Assembly: GCF_021404405.1 (NCBI RefSeq)
Contig: NZ_JABFTV010000004.1
Location: 310,001-374,000, forward strand
DNA: 64,000 bases
DNA from: Billgrantia aerodenitrificans
GTDB lineage: Bacteria; Pseudomonadota; Gammaproteobacteria; Pseudomonadales; Halomonadaceae
Direction of reading: 5' to 3'
In this document: positions 1-8,684 of the stretch, in pieces
Numbering within the stretch: the stretch's first letter is position 1
Layout: each line of letters opens with the position of its first letter
The notes under the pieces: generated by a model
Database searches by the model: none
What the model saw: only the letters and a program-made list of their open reading frames with translations
Told to the model about the DNA's origin: nothing
Position numbers and translations under genes: made by a program

Positions 1-1063
1 CAGTCCCAACGCCGACCTGCCGGCGATCCTCGCCACCTCCCACTTCCTCATCGTGCGCGACGGCGCCACGGACTTCAGCCTCGCCAACGGCACCGGGCCC
101 TTCGAGTGCGCGGAGTTCCAGCCGGGAGTGCGTTCGGTCGCCGTGCGCAACGACAGCTACTGGAAGCCGGGTCAGCCCTACCTCGACGAGATCGAGTTCT
201 TCGCGATCCCCGACGAGGCCGCGCGCATCAACGCCCTGCTCGCCGGGGACGTCGACCTCATCAACCCGGTCAATGCGCGCTCGATCCCACGCATCCTCAA
301 CAGCGCCAACGCCACGGCGATGGAATCCCCGACCGGCGCTTATACCAACCTGGTGATGCGCGACGAGCTGGGGCCGGTCAACAACCCGGACTTCGTGCTG
401 GCGATGAAGTACATGCTCGATCGTGAGCAGATCCAGCGGCTCGCCTTCGGCGGCTTCGGCACTCTCGGCAACGACCAGCCGATCGCGCCCAGCCACCGCT
501 ACCACCTCGCCGACCTGCCGCAGCGCACCTTCGACCTGGACCGGGCGAAGTACCACCTGGAGCGCGCCGGCATCGGGAACCGTTCGATTCCCCTGGTGGC
601 CTCCGAGGCCGCCACCGGCTCGGTGGACATGGCCCAGCTGATGCAGCTCTCGGCACAGCAAATCGGGCTCAGGCTCGATATTCGGCGGGTGCCGTCGGAC
701 GGCTACTGGTCCAACCACTGGATGAAGCATCCGCTGGGCTTCGGCGCCATCAGTGCGCGGCCGACCGCCGACCTGATGTTCAGCCTGTTCTTCCAGTCCG
801 AGGCCGCCTGGAACGAGTCGGGCTGGCGCAACGAACAGTTCGACCAGCTGCTGCTGGCGGCACGCGGCGAGACCGACGAAGCCAAGCGCAAGCAGATGTA
901 CGGCGACATGCAGGTACTGATCCACGAGCACGGCGGCATCGGCATCCCGCAGTTCAGGAGCAGCATCGACGGCCACAACACCAAGCTGCGGGGGCTGACC
1001 CCCCATCCGCTGGGTGGCCTGATGGGCTACATGTTCGCCGAACACGTCTGGCTGGACGCCTGA
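1..1063 (+). CDS. ABC transporter substrate-binding protein, family 5 (5'-truncated)
   Basis: The reading frame is open from base 2 at the window edge and stops at 1063, so only the C-terminal part (about 353 residues) is present. The sequence has features of family 5 extracellular solute-binding proteins (DppA/OppA/NikA-like): an N-T/S-x-Y-W type strand followed by a P-Y-L-D-E-I-E-F segment, a D-x-A-A-R-I-N-A-L-L-A-G-D-V-D-L segment, and a C-terminal domain ending in a G-x-x-x-P-Q-F-R motif. Such proteins capture peptides, opines, nickel complexes or similar ligands in the periplasm. Two permease genes and a double-ATPase gene follow in the same direction. The signal peptide lies outside the window and the ligand cannot be read from sequence. 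Confidence 0.9.
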   Translation, partial: SPNADLPAILATSHFLIVRDGATDFSLANGTGPFECAEFQPGVRSVAVRNDSYWKPGQPYLDEIEFFAIPDEAARINALLAGDVDLINPVNARSIPRILNSANATAMESPTGAYTNLVMRDELGPVNNPDFVLAMKYMLDREQIQRLAFGGFGTLGNDQPIAPSHRYHLADLPQRTFDLDRAKYHLERAGIGNRSIPLVASEAATGSVDMAQLMQLSAQQIGLRLDIRRVPSDGYWSNHWMKHPLGFGAISARPTADLMFSLFFQSEAAWNESGWRNEQFDQLLLAARGETDEAKRKQMYGDMQVLIHEHGGIGIPQFRSSIDGHNTKLRGLTPHPLGGLMGYMFAEHVWLDA

Positions 1064-1095
1064 GCGAATCCCTCTAACGACAACTCAACCATGAA

Positions 1096-1126
1096 GGCGT
1101 CACCTTGGCGGGAGTGAGGTGACGCC
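1096..1126 (+). other. Intra-operon hairpin after the binding-protein gene
   Basis: A perfect 10-bp inverted repeat (1096-1105 with 1117-1126) encloses an 11-nt loop, 33 nt after the binding-protein stop codon and 20 nt before the first permease start. No T-tract follows, so it is not a classical terminator. Hairpins in this position of ABC operons commonly protect the binding-protein mRNA from 3' decay and so raise its level over the permeases; that role is inferred here. Confidence 0.6.
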
Positions 1127-1145
1127 ACAATAAGAAGGGCAAACC

Positions 1146-2099
1146 ATGAACAGCAGCATTCCACGGCTCATCATCGGCCGGCTGGGTATCGGCGTGCTCA
1201 CCCTGCTCATCGTCTCGCTGGTGGTCTTCATTCTCACCAGCCTATTACCGGGCGACGCGGCCCAGGAACAGCTCGGCCAGGAGGCGACGCCGGAAGCGGT
1301 GGCGGCACTGCGTGCGAAGTTGGGTCTGGACCTGCCCGTCTACATGCGTTACCTGAGCTGGCTGGGTGGCCTGGTGACGGGCAACCCCGGTGTTTCGCTG
1401 GTCAACGGCATGCCGGTCGACGATCTGATCGCGAGCCGGCTGCCCAACTCTCTGAAGCTGGCAGCGGCCACTGCTCTGATTGCCGTGCCCCTGGCGCTAT
1501 CCATCGGCATTCTCTCGGCGATGTATCGCGGATCGATCTTCGACCGCTATACCAACATGCTGGCGGTGTTTCTGGTGTCGGTTCCCGAGTTCCTGATTGC
1601 CACCGTCGCGGTGCTGATCTTCGCGGTCAAGTTGGGTTGGCTCTCAGCGCTGTCGCGCTCTGTGGAAGTCGACTCTTTCCTGCAGCTGCTCAGTGTCTAT
1701 GCCATGCCGGTGCTGACCCTGTGCTGCGTATTGGTCGCTCAGATGGCGCGCATGACCCGTGCGGCCGTCATCGATCAGCTCAGCTCCCCCTACGTTGAAA
1801 TGGCGGTACTCAAGGGCGCCCGACCGATGCGGGTGGTGCTCCGGCATGCGCTGCCGAATGCGATCGGTCCGATTGCCAATGCCGTGGCGCTGAGCCTGTC
1901 GTATCTGCTTGGCGGTGTAGTCATCGTCGAGACGATCTTCAACTATCCGGGCATTGCGACGCTGATGGTGAACGCCGTGGTGACCCGCGACATGCCGCTG
2001 GTGCAGGCGTGCGTGATGCTGTTCTCCCTGGGCTTTCTGCTGCTGGTGCTGATCGCCGACATCATTGCCATCCTATCCAACCCGAGGCTGCGCACATGA
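1146..2099 (+). CDS. ABC transporter permease (DppB/OppB type)
   Basis: This 317-residue inner-membrane protein has an N-terminal membrane anchor (about residues 9-35), a periplasmic loop, and a BPD_transp_1 core with several hydrophobic segments. The cytoplasmic EAA-like loop reads E-M-A-V-L-K-G-A-x8-RHALPNA, the contact site for the ATPase. Length and layout fit the first permease of peptide/opine/nickel importers. An AAGGG ribosome-binding site lies just upstream of the ATG. Its stop codon overlaps the next gene start (ATGA), indicating translational coupling with the second permease. Confidence 0.93.
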   Translation: MNSSIPRLIIGRLGIGVLTLLIVSLVVFILTSLLPGDAAQEQLGQEATPEAVAALRAKLGLDLPVYMRYLSWLGGLVTGNPGVSLVNGMPVDDLIASRLPNSLKLAAATALIAVPLALSIGILSAMYRGSIFDRYTNMLAVFLVSVPEFLIATVAVLIFAVKLGWLSALSRSVEVDSFLQLLSVYAMPVLTLCCVLVAQMARMTRAAVIDQLSSPYVEMAVLKGARPMRVVLRHALPNAIGPIANAVALSLSYLLGGVVIVETIFNYPGIATLMVNAVVTRDMPLVQACVMLFSLGFLLLVLIADIIAILSNPRLRT

Positions 2100-3019
2100 A
2101 CCCGAACACTCTTCCGCCGTCACCGAAATTGAGCACCTCGGGTGCTCGAGCCGAGGCCGCGCTCGATGTGGCGTTCGGCGACCAGCCGCCGAAGGCCGTG
2201 CGCCGCCGTGCCAAGCGGCCGATCAGCGGTGCCCTGGGGCTGTTGATCGTCGGGTTCTGGCTGCTGATGGCCCTGGTCGGCCCCTGGCTGGCGCCCCATG
2301 GTGCCAACGCGCTGGTCAGCTTCGAGATATTCGGCCCAATCAGCCTGGAATACCCGCTTGGCACGGACTTCCTGGGCCGGGACATCCTCAGTCGCTTGTT
2401 GCACGGCGCGCCCTACACGATCGGCGTGGCACTGGCTGCAACGGTACTGGCCTGCCTGTTCGGCGTGGTGCTGGGCCTGGTGGCAGCAGCCTCCGGTGGC
2501 TGGATCGATGCTGCCATCAGTCGCACTCAGGATGCCCTGATCGCCATTCCCAACAAGATCTTCGCGCTGATCATGGTGGCCGCCTTCGGCTCTTCGGTGC
2601 CTCTGCTGCTGGTCATGGCCGCCTTTGCCTATATGCCCGGCTCTTACCGCATCGCGCGTGCGGTCGCCGTCAACGTCATGACGATGGACTTCGTTCAGGT
2701 CGCGCGGGCGCGGGGTGAGGCCATGCCGTACATCATGTTCATCGAGGTGCTGCCGAACATGCTCCGTCCGGTGCTGACCGACTTCGGCTTGCGTTTCGTC
2801 TACGTCGTGCTGCTGCTGAGCGCGATGAGCTTTCTCGGTCTGGGCGTACAGCCGCCGGATGCGGACTGGGGCTCTCTGGTACGGGAAAACATCCAGGGCC
2901 TGGGTGAAGGCGCTCCGGCCGTATTGGCACCGGCGGTTGCCATCGCAACCCTGACCGTCGGGGTCAACCTGATCATCGACAGCTTCGGTGCACGGGCCAA
3001 GCGCGAGATGGAGAACTGA
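2096..3019 (+). CDS. ABC transporter permease (DppC/OppC type)
   Basis: I place the start at the ATG at 2096, which overlaps the upstream stop codon as ATGA, giving 307 residues; a longer frame exists upstream but only as an overlap with the previous gene. A hydrophilic N-terminus of about 45 residues with a basic stretch precedes the first membrane segment. A Y-P-L-G-T-D-x-L-G-R-D-I-L-S-R motif, typical of DppC/OppC N-termini, follows, then the BPD_transp_1 core with an ARARGEAMPYI-type EAA loop. It should pair with the preceding permease to form the importer channel. Confidence 0.93.
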   Translation: MNPNTLPPSPKLSTSGARAEAALDVAFGDQPPKAVRRRAKRPISGALGLLIVGFWLLMALVGPWLAPHGANALVSFEIFGPISLEYPLGTDFLGRDILSRLLHGAPYTIGVALAATVLACLFGVVLGLVAAASGGWIDAAISRTQDALIAIPNKIFALIMVAAFGSSVPLLLVMAAFAYMPGSYRIARAVAVNVMTMDFVQVARARGEAMPYIMFIEVLPNMLRPVLTDFGLRFVYVVLLLSAMSFLGLGVQPPDADWGSLVRENIQGLGEGAPAVLAPAVAIATLTVGVNLIIDSFGARAKREMEN

Positions 3020-3020
3020 G

Positions 3021-4844
3021 ATGAACGATATCGTCAAGGTCAGCGGGCTGCGCGTAGCGGCGCGTAACGATGCCGGCGTCGATGTGCCGATCGTGCACGG
3101 TGCCGATTTCACTCTGAAGAAGGGCGAGGTGCTGGCGTTGATCGGTGAGTCCGGCTCCGGCAAGACCACCATCGCCCTGGCGTTGATGGGCTATGCCCGC
3201 GCCGGCTGTCGTATCGTTGGCGGCTCGGTGCGCATCGGCGACGTCGACGTGCTGAAGCTGTCGGATAGTGAGCTGGCGAAGCTGCGTGGACGCACCGTGG
3301 CCTATATCGCCCAAAGCGCCGCGGCGGCGTTCAACCCCGCCAAGACCATCATGGAGCAGGTGATCGAGAGTGCGCTGATCCATGGCGTGCTGTCGCGGCG
3401 AGAGGCGCAGGCCAAGGCGGTCGAGTTGTTCCGGGCGCTGGCGCTGCCGGACCCCGAGAACATCGGCGCGCGCTATCCGCATCAGGTGTCGGGCGGGCAG
3501 CTGCAGCGGTTGATGGCAGCAATGGCACTGATCACCGATCCGGCGCTGGTCATCCTCGACGAGCCGACCACCGCGCTGGACGTCACTACCCAGATCGAGG
3601 TGCTGCGGGCGTTCAAGAAGGTGGTGCGCGACCTGGATACCACAGCGGTATATGTCTCCCACGACCTGGCGGTGGTGGCGCAGATGGCCGACCGCATCGT
3701 GGTGCTGCGCAACGGCGAGATCCAGGAGGACAGCCGCACCGAGCAGATCCTGGTGGAGCCCGAGCACCCCTATACCCGCAGCCTGCTGGCAGCGATGAGA
3801 CCGACGGGGCAAGTAGCTGAAGCGGCGCCAGCAGCTTCCGATATCGACGAGGATCTGTTGCTCGAGGTGCGTGATCTCGAGATCTGCTATGGCAGCAAAC
3901 GGGTCGTGCAGAATATCGACCTGAAGGTCCGTCGCGGAGCCACGGTCGGGATCATCGGTGAATCCGGGTCGGGCAAGACCACCGTTGCTCGGGCCATTGC
4001 CGGCCTGGTGGAGCCCTCGGCCGGGCAAGTCCTGCTGGATGGCCAGTTGCTCAGCAGGTCGTTGTCGGGGCGTACGCGGGATGAGTTCCGGCGCGTCCAG
4101 TACGTATTCCAGAATGCCGATACGGCGCTGAATCCGCAGCACACCATCGAGGAGATCCTGGCGCGACCGCTGCGTTTCTACCACGGCATGCGCAGCGTGC
4201 AGCGCCGCCGCCGGGTGGCCGAGCTGCTGGAGCTGGTGCAACTGCCGGCGAGCCTGGCGAAGCGACGCCCAAGTGAGCTGTCCGGTGGCCAGAAGCAGCG
4301 CATCAACCTGGCGCGTGCGCTGGCGGCCGAGCCGGATTTGATCCTCTGCGATGAGGTCACCTCAGCCCTGGATACGGTGGTCGGTGCTGCAATCCTCGAA
4401 CTCATGGCGCAACTGCAGCGGGAGCTGAACGTTACCTACCTCTTCATCAGCCACGACATCAGCACGGTACGCGCGATCTGCGACGAGGTGGTGGTGATGT
4501 ATGCCGGCAACAAGGTGGAGCAGGGGGGGCGCTCGACGTTCCAGGCACCGCCGTACCATCCGTACACCCATCTGCTGATCGAGTCGGTGCCGGAGATGCA
4601 CCAGGGCTGGCTGGAGGAGACCCGGGCGGGACGCGGTGCGCTGCCGCAGATCGCTCCACCGGCCTCGGCGACGCCACTCTGTCCGTTCCTGTCACGCTGT
4701 CCGGTCAGGATCGACGGCAAGTGCAACAAGGTCTCGCCGCCGCGGGTGCGGCTCGACAAAGGCAACGAGATCCTCTGTCACCACAGCGATATCGAACTGC
4801 GGCAGCTCGACGAGCCTGTGCCCGCCATGGCGGTCAGCAACTGA
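3021..4844 (+). CDS. Dipeptide/opine ABC transporter, fused double ATP-binding protein
   Basis: One 607-residue polypeptide carries two complete ABC ATPase domains, equivalent to DppD plus DppF. Walker A sequences GESGSGKTT lie at residues 42-50 and 313-321. Signature motifs VSGGQ and LSGGQ are near residues 156 and 420, and Walker B motifs LVILDEP and LILCDE are near 176 and 440. Each half ends with an oligopeptide-transporter C-terminal region; the second contains the expected cysteine-rich segment (C-P-F-x-x-R-C-P). The ATG at 3021 is chosen because it follows the upstream stop by one base. This completes a binding-protein, two-permease, one-ATPase importer. Confidence 0.95.
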   Translation: MNDIVKVSGLRVAARNDAGVDVPIVHGADFTLKKGEVLALIGESGSGKTTIALALMGYARAGCRIVGGSVRIGDVDVLKLSDSELAKLRGRTVAYIAQSAAAAFNPAKTIMEQVIESALIHGVLSRREAQAKAVELFRALALPDPENIGARYPHQVSGGQLQRLMAAMALITDPALVILDEPTTALDVTTQIEVLRAFKKVVRDLDTTAVYVSHDLAVVAQMADRIVVLRNGEIQEDSRTEQILVEPEHPYTRSLLAAMRPTGQVAEAAPAASDIDEDLLLEVRDLEICYGSKRVVQNIDLKVRRGATVGIIGESGSGKTTVARAIAGLVEPSAGQVLLDGQLLSRSLSGRTRDEFRRVQYVFQNADTALNPQHTIEEILARPLRFYHGMRSVQRRRRVAELLELVQLPASLAKRRPSELSGGQKQRINLARALAAEPDLILCDEVTSALDTVVGAAILELMAQLQRELNVTYLFISHDISTVRAICDEVVVMYAGNKVEQGGRSTFQAPPYHPYTHLLIESVPEMHQGWLEETRAGRGALPQIAPPASATPLCPFLSRCPVRIDGKCNKVSPPRVRLDKGNEILCHHSDIELRQLDEPVPAMAVSN

Positions 4845-4903
4845 CGTTGCGTTCTGTCACGCCGGTGTCGGGTCTACGGGCGCTGGCGTAGGGAGTGTGG
4901 AGC

Positions 4904-5314
4904 ATGAACGACAAGAGCGGCATTTCCCCGATGTGGCAAGCGGGTGAGCCCGACCCTGACGGGCGGCGAGACGCTGACGAAACGGCCGTGGCGATGGCAA
5001 CGGCCAAGCAGTACATCGATGAGCACTTCTGCGAGCCGATCAATCTCGACGATCTGGCCGAGCTCGTCGGCATGACACGTTTCAGTCTGGCCAAGCGGTT
5101 TCGCAAGCGATTCGGCATTTCCCCCTATCGCTATGTCTGTCAGGTGCGTGTCCGGCAGGCACAAACGATGATGGAGCAGGGGCTGCGACCGACGGACATT
5201 GCCAGCGAAACCGGCTTCTTCGACCAGAGTCATCTGGCGAGGCATTTCAAGCGCCTCTGCGGGATGACCCCGCGTCAATACAGAACGCGCTGTACACAGT
5301 CCGCAGGTCAGTGA
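4904..5314 (+). CDS. Short AraC-family transcriptional regulator
   Basis: The 136-residue product is almost entirely an AraC/XylS DNA-binding domain with two helix-turn-helix units: L-D-D-L-A-x-x-V-G-M-T-R-F-S-L-A-K-R-F in the first and P-T-D-I-A-S-E-T-G-F-F-D-Q-S-H in the second, ending in the family C-terminal P-R-Q-Y-R. The usual ligand-binding domain is absent; only about 35 variable residues precede the first helices. A GGGAG site eight bases before the ATG at 4904 supports that start. Lying between the importer and the enzyme genes, it probably controls this catabolic island, but its inducer is unknown. Confidence 0.88.
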   Translation: MNDKSGISPMWQAGEPDPDGRRDADETAVAMATAKQYIDEHFCEPINLDDLAELVGMTRFSLAKRFRKRFGISPYRYVCQVRVRQAQTMMEQGLRPTDIASETGFFDQSHLARHFKRLCGMTPRQYRTRCTQSAGQ

Positions 5315-5341
5315 AACCGGCGGCAGCTCAAGGGGGTAGTC

Positions 5342-6331
5342 GTGGAAAAGACAGCGGTAACGCTCGAGGACATAAAAAACGCGGCTGTGCGTATCCGGCC
5401 TTACATTTGCCGCACACCGCTGCTCAGAGAAAGCAATATGGACGAGGCTCTGGGCTGCCAGGTCTATGTCAAACCCGAAATGCTTCAGGTGACCGGCGCT
5501 TTCAAGGTCAGAGGGGCATTGAGCAAGATTCTGTCCTTGACGCAGGCCGAACGGGACAGAGGCATCATCACCAGCTCATCGGGTAACCATGGCCAGGCAT
5601 GCGCCTATGCCGGAAAAGTGCTCGGCATTCGTGCGACCGTCATCGTTCCAGAAGACACGCCCAAGCTCAAGGTCGACAATGCCAGATCGATGGGGGCGGA
5701 TGTCATCTTGTGGGACCGGGCCTATACGGAGCGCTGGAAAAAGGTTCATGCCGAGGTCGAGGAGCATTGCTACACCATAGTGCACAACTATGAAGACTTC
5801 GACGTCATGGCCGGGCAAGGGACGATTGCGCTCGAGATACTGGAGGATCTGGCCGATGTGGAAACCGTGCTGGTTCCCATCGGTGGCGGCGGGCTCATCT
5901 CGGGTATTTCCACCGCCATCAAAGAGACCAATCCCTCTATAAGAGTCATTGGCGTTCAGGCCGAGGCCTGCTGTCCTTACTATTTGAGTCGCCAAAACGG
6001 TGAGCGAACCAAGGCAACGGTCAAGCAGACCCTGGCTGACGGCCTTGCCTGCGACTGGCCCGGCAACAACACCTACCCCATCATCGAGAAGTATGTGGAT
6101 GACATCGTCACCGTCTCGGAAGAAGCCATCGAGGAGGCGGTAAGAATGGTGGCAAACGATGCCAAGCTCGTCGCAGAGCCCTCGGCCTGTGTTGGAATCG
6201 CCGCCCTTCAATCAGGTGCCGTGACGACTCGTCCGGATGAAAAGGTCTGCGTGGTCCTTACCTCCGGTAACTGGGGTATAGACATGATCGGCAAGCTCCT
6301 CAAGGGGGAGCGTGTGGCAGGCATTTTTTAG
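5342..6331 (+). CDS. PLP-dependent threonine/serine/hydroxyaspartate dehydratase-like enzyme
   Basis: The 329-residue product is a fold-type II PLP enzyme. The PLP lysine lies in TGAFKVRGA (K55), the phosphate-binding region includes SSSGNHGQ (residues 78-85), and the glycine loop is GGGG-LISG (181-188). There is no regulatory ACT domain, as in catabolic threonine/serine dehydratases, hydroxyaspartate dehydratase and EutB of hydroxyectoine use. The start is GTG, supported by AGGGGG upstream. The gene lies directly before an ornithine cyclodeaminase-family gene. That pairing is known from the beta-hydroxyaspartate cycle and the ectoine-utilisation eutBC genes, so a 3-hydroxy-amino acid substrate is plausible but not proven. 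GC content is visibly below that of most neighbours. Confidence 0.85.
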   Translation: MEKTAVTLEDIKNAAVRIRPYICRTPLLRESNMDEALGCQVYVKPEMLQVTGAFKVRGALSKILSLTQAERDRGIITSSSGNHGQACAYAGKVLGIRATVIVPEDTPKLKVDNARSMGADVILWDRAYTERWKKVHAEVEEHCYTIVHNYEDFDVMAGQGTIALEILEDLADVETVLVPIGGGGLISGISTAIKETNPSIRVIGVQAEACCPYYLSRQNGERTKATVKQTLADGLACDWPGNNTYPIIEKYVDDIVTVSEEAIEEAVRMVANDAKLVAEPSACVGIAALQSGAVTTRPDEKVCVVLTSGNWGIDMIGKLLKGERVAGIF

Positions 6332-6354
6332 CGGTTTTAAAGAAGAGATCGCAT

Positions 6355-7347
6355 ATGAAGACGCTACTGCTGAACAAGGACGAAGTGGGATCGCTCATCG
6401 ACCTGGATGCGGTGCTCGAAGCCGTAGAAAACGGCTACAAAGCATTTAATAGCGGGAAAGTCGTTCAGCCTGATTTCATCAGCATAGAGCTCCCTGGCTC
6501 ACATGCGTGCATCGATTTCAAGGGCGGCCTCGACCTCGCTGGGGGGTATATCACCATCAAGTCCTCTGCCGGTGGATACAAGGGAAATCCTGAGTTGGGC
6601 CTGCCGACGGGCATGAACACCGTGTTGCTGTTCGATGCCAGTACCGGCGCCCTCAAGTGCGTCATGGACGGCACCTGGATCACCGGCTGTCGTACCGCCG
6701 CCGCGGGCGCCATATCGGTGAAATACCTGGCACGCGAAGATGCCAGGACGCTGTGTGTCATCGGTGCGGGAAACCAGGCACGCAGACAGCTTCGGGCCAT
6801 TATCCGGGTGAGGGATTTCGACGAGATTGTGGTGTGGAACGCTTCCTCGCAAGCGCTCGACGAGTACGTTCGGGAAATGTCCGAGGAAACGGGCCTCAAC
6901 ATTCGGAAGTGCGAAACCGCGGAGGAAGCCGTTCGCGCAGCCGACGTCGTCGTCACTACCACGCGGGCCCTCAGAGGGCCTGTCGTCAAGAAGGAGTGGC
7001 TGAAGCCGGGTACGCATATCGTTGCCATTGGCTCCGACATGCCGGGCAAGCAGGAGATTGGCGCCGACATATTCAAAGAGGCCAAGGTGGTCAACGACGC
7101 TGTCGAGCTGTGTATCAAGTACGGCGATACCCAGCATGCCGTTAAAGAAGGCATCATCAAGACAGAAGACATCCATGCGGAAATCGGGGAGATCCTGCTG
7201 GGGAAAAAGGCCGGTCGCGAAAACCCGCATGAGATAACGATCTTCGACTCGGTCGGCATGGCCATTCAAGACACCGTGACGGTTGCCATGCTGTACGAGG
7301 CAGCTCTGGAAAAGGGGCTCGGTACGCCCTACGAGTTTTTCAAGTAG
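6355..7347 (+). CDS. Ornithine cyclodeaminase/mu-crystallin family imine reductase-like protein
   Basis: This 330-residue protein has the ornithine cyclodeaminase/mu-crystallin layout. An N-terminal dimerisation half includes G-C-R-T-A-A-A-G-A (residues 111-119), then comes a Rossmann NAD(P)-binding motif GAGNQAR (137-143), and the C-terminal half contains I-G-S-D-M-P-G-K-Q-E and F-D-S-V-G-M-A-I-Q-D. K69 sits in the position of the conserved active-site lysine. Family members include ornithine cyclodeaminase, iminosuccinate reductase and ketimine reductases. Because a dehydratase gene lies 23 bp upstream, I favour an imine reductase acting on the dehydratase product; true ornithine cyclodeaminase activity is less likely but not excluded. 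Confidence 0.83.
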   Translation: MKTLLLNKDEVGSLIDLDAVLEAVENGYKAFNSGKVVQPDFISIELPGSHACIDFKGGLDLAGGYITIKSSAGGYKGNPELGLPTGMNTVLLFDASTGALKCVMDGTWITGCRTAAAGAISVKYLAREDARTLCVIGAGNQARRQLRAIIRVRDFDEIVVWNASSQALDEYVREMSEETGLNIRKCETAEEAVRAADVVVTTTRALRGPVVKKEWLKPGTHIVAIGSDMPGKQEIGADIFKEAKVVNDAVELCIKYGDTQHAVKEGIIKTEDIHAEIGEILLGKKAGRENPHEITIFDSVGMAIQDTVTVAMLYEAALEKGLGTPYEFFK

Positions 7348-7372
7348 ACAACCCACTTATCCGAGTCATGCC

Positions 7373-8539
7373 ATGAAAAACAGTGACAGTGTGGAAATCG
7401 ACGATCTGGTGGCGCCGCTGGTGTCGTTTCGGCGCGACCTGCATGCCAATCCCGAACTTGGGTATCAAGAGCACCGTACGGCAAAGAAGATCGAAGAGGC
7501 GCTGCGCGAGCTCGGCCTGGAGGTGCACACCGGCATTGGCGGTACCGGTATCGTCGCTTCGCTGAAGGTGGGCAACTCTCCGCGTACTATCGGCCTGCGC
7601 GCCGACATGGATGCACTGCCCATCCATGAGGAGACCGGGCTTCCCTATGCCAGCCGCAATCCGGGGGTCTTCCACGGCTGCGGTCACGATGGGCACGTGG
7701 CGATGCTGCTGGGCGCTGCCCGCTATCTCGCCCGTACCCGCCGCTTCGACGGCACGGTCCACTTCATCTTCCAGCCGGCCGAAGAGGGGCAGGGTGGTGC
7801 CCGGGCCATGATCGAGGACGGACTGTTCGAGCGTTTTCCCTGCGACCGGGTGTTCGCCTTCCACAATTGGCCGGATCTTCCGGCCGGCACGGTTTCGACG
7901 CGCCCTGGCCCAATCATGGCGGCGGCGGACAAGTTCGAGATTGTGGTCGAGGGGCGCGGTGCCCATGCCGCCATGCCGCACAAGACACCGGATGCGATCC
8001 TGGCGGCCAGCGATCTCGTGACTCAGCTCAACAGCCTGGTATCCCGTCGCATTCCGCCCATGTCCACGGCCGTGCTTTCGGTAACCCGTATCGAGGGCGG
8101 CAGTTCGCACAACGTGCTTCCCGCCGCCGTGCGCGTCGTCGGCACGGTGCGTACTTTCGATATCGAGGTACAGGACAGGATCGAGGAAGCCCTGCGCCAG
8201 GTCGCCGAGGGTGTGGCCCTGGCCAGCGGCACGCGTATCGCCGTGAATTATGATCGCTACTATCCGGCGACGATCAACAGCTCGGACGCCGCCGAGGCAG
8301 CCCTGGCTGCCGCGGCCGGCTTTGCCCGCACGGAGTTGGCACCGCAGCCGGCCTTCACCTCGGAGGACTTCGGCTTCATTCTCCAGGCCTGCGAGGGCGC
8401 CTATATCTGGCTGGGGCAGGGCCGCGGTGGCGATGAAGTTCCGTTGCATCATCCCCAGTACGACTTCAACGATGAGGTACTGGCGACCGGAATCCGCCTG
8501 CATGCCGCGCTCGTCGAACGCCATCTGGGCTGTGCCTGA
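7373..8539 (+). CDS. M20D family metallo-amidohydrolase
   Basis: The 388-residue protein matches the IAA-amino-acid hydrolase/hippuricase (M20D) group. It opens with R-R-D-L-H-A-N-P-E-L, has G-L-R-A-D-M-D-A-L-P-I and H-G-C-G-H-D-G-H metal-site segments, and continues with F-Q-P-A-E-E-G and the dimerisation-domain motif G-R-G-A-H-A-A-M-P-H. The ATG at 7373 is chosen because it places the family N-terminus correctly; the ribosome-binding site is weak. Such enzymes hydrolyse N-acyl amino acids, so it could release the substrate for the two preceding enzymes. The exact acyl donor is unknown. Confidence 0.9.
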   Translation: MKNSDSVEIDDLVAPLVSFRRDLHANPELGYQEHRTAKKIEEALRELGLEVHTGIGGTGIVASLKVGNSPRTIGLRADMDALPIHEETGLPYASRNPGVFHGCGHDGHVAMLLGAARYLARTRRFDGTVHFIFQPAEEGQGGARAMIEDGLFERFPCDRVFAFHNWPDLPAGTVSTRPGPIMAAADKFEIVVEGRGAHAAMPHKTPDAILAASDLVTQLNSLVSRRIPPMSTAVLSVTRIEGGSSHNVLPAAVRVVGTVRTFDIEVQDRIEEALRQVAEGVALASGTRIAVNYDRYYPATINSSDAAEAALAAAAGFARTELAPQPAFTSEDFGFILQACEGAYIWLGQGRGGDEVPLHHPQYDFNDEVLATGIRLHAALVERHLGCA

Positions 8540-8641
8540 AAGCTGTCTGCGGGTGGCCAGACGGCGCTAAACATCGGCTCGAAGTGCAATGAGCAAGTTT
8601 GTTCCGACAACGGTAGAGCAGCATATTGCAGCGAGCATGAT

Positions 8642-8684
8642 TTGCGGTTATTTTTCGCCGCGTGTGATAATGCGTATCAGTAGT
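8642..8684 (+). promoter_or_regulatory. Putative Fur-box overlapping a sigma-70-like promoter
   Basis: The 19 bases at 8666-8684 match 13 of 19 positions of the classical Fur consensus palindrome. A TTGCGG hexamer (8642-8647) and GATAAT (8666-8671) are separated by 18 bases and would serve as -35 and -10 elements, so Fur would cover the -10. The iron-type ABC importer begins at 8826, leaving a leader of roughly 140 nt. The match is seen in the sequence; iron regulation is inferred from it and from the gene function. Confidence 0.6.

Noticed and set aside
5342..8539. Assignment of the cassette as the ectoine/hydroxyectoine utilisation operon (eutBC plus eutE)
   Set aside because: The amidohydrolase is M20D rather than the DoeB/EutE deacetylase type, and eutA, doeA/eutD, the aminotransferase and the dehydrogenase are absent; only the general enzyme classes agree.
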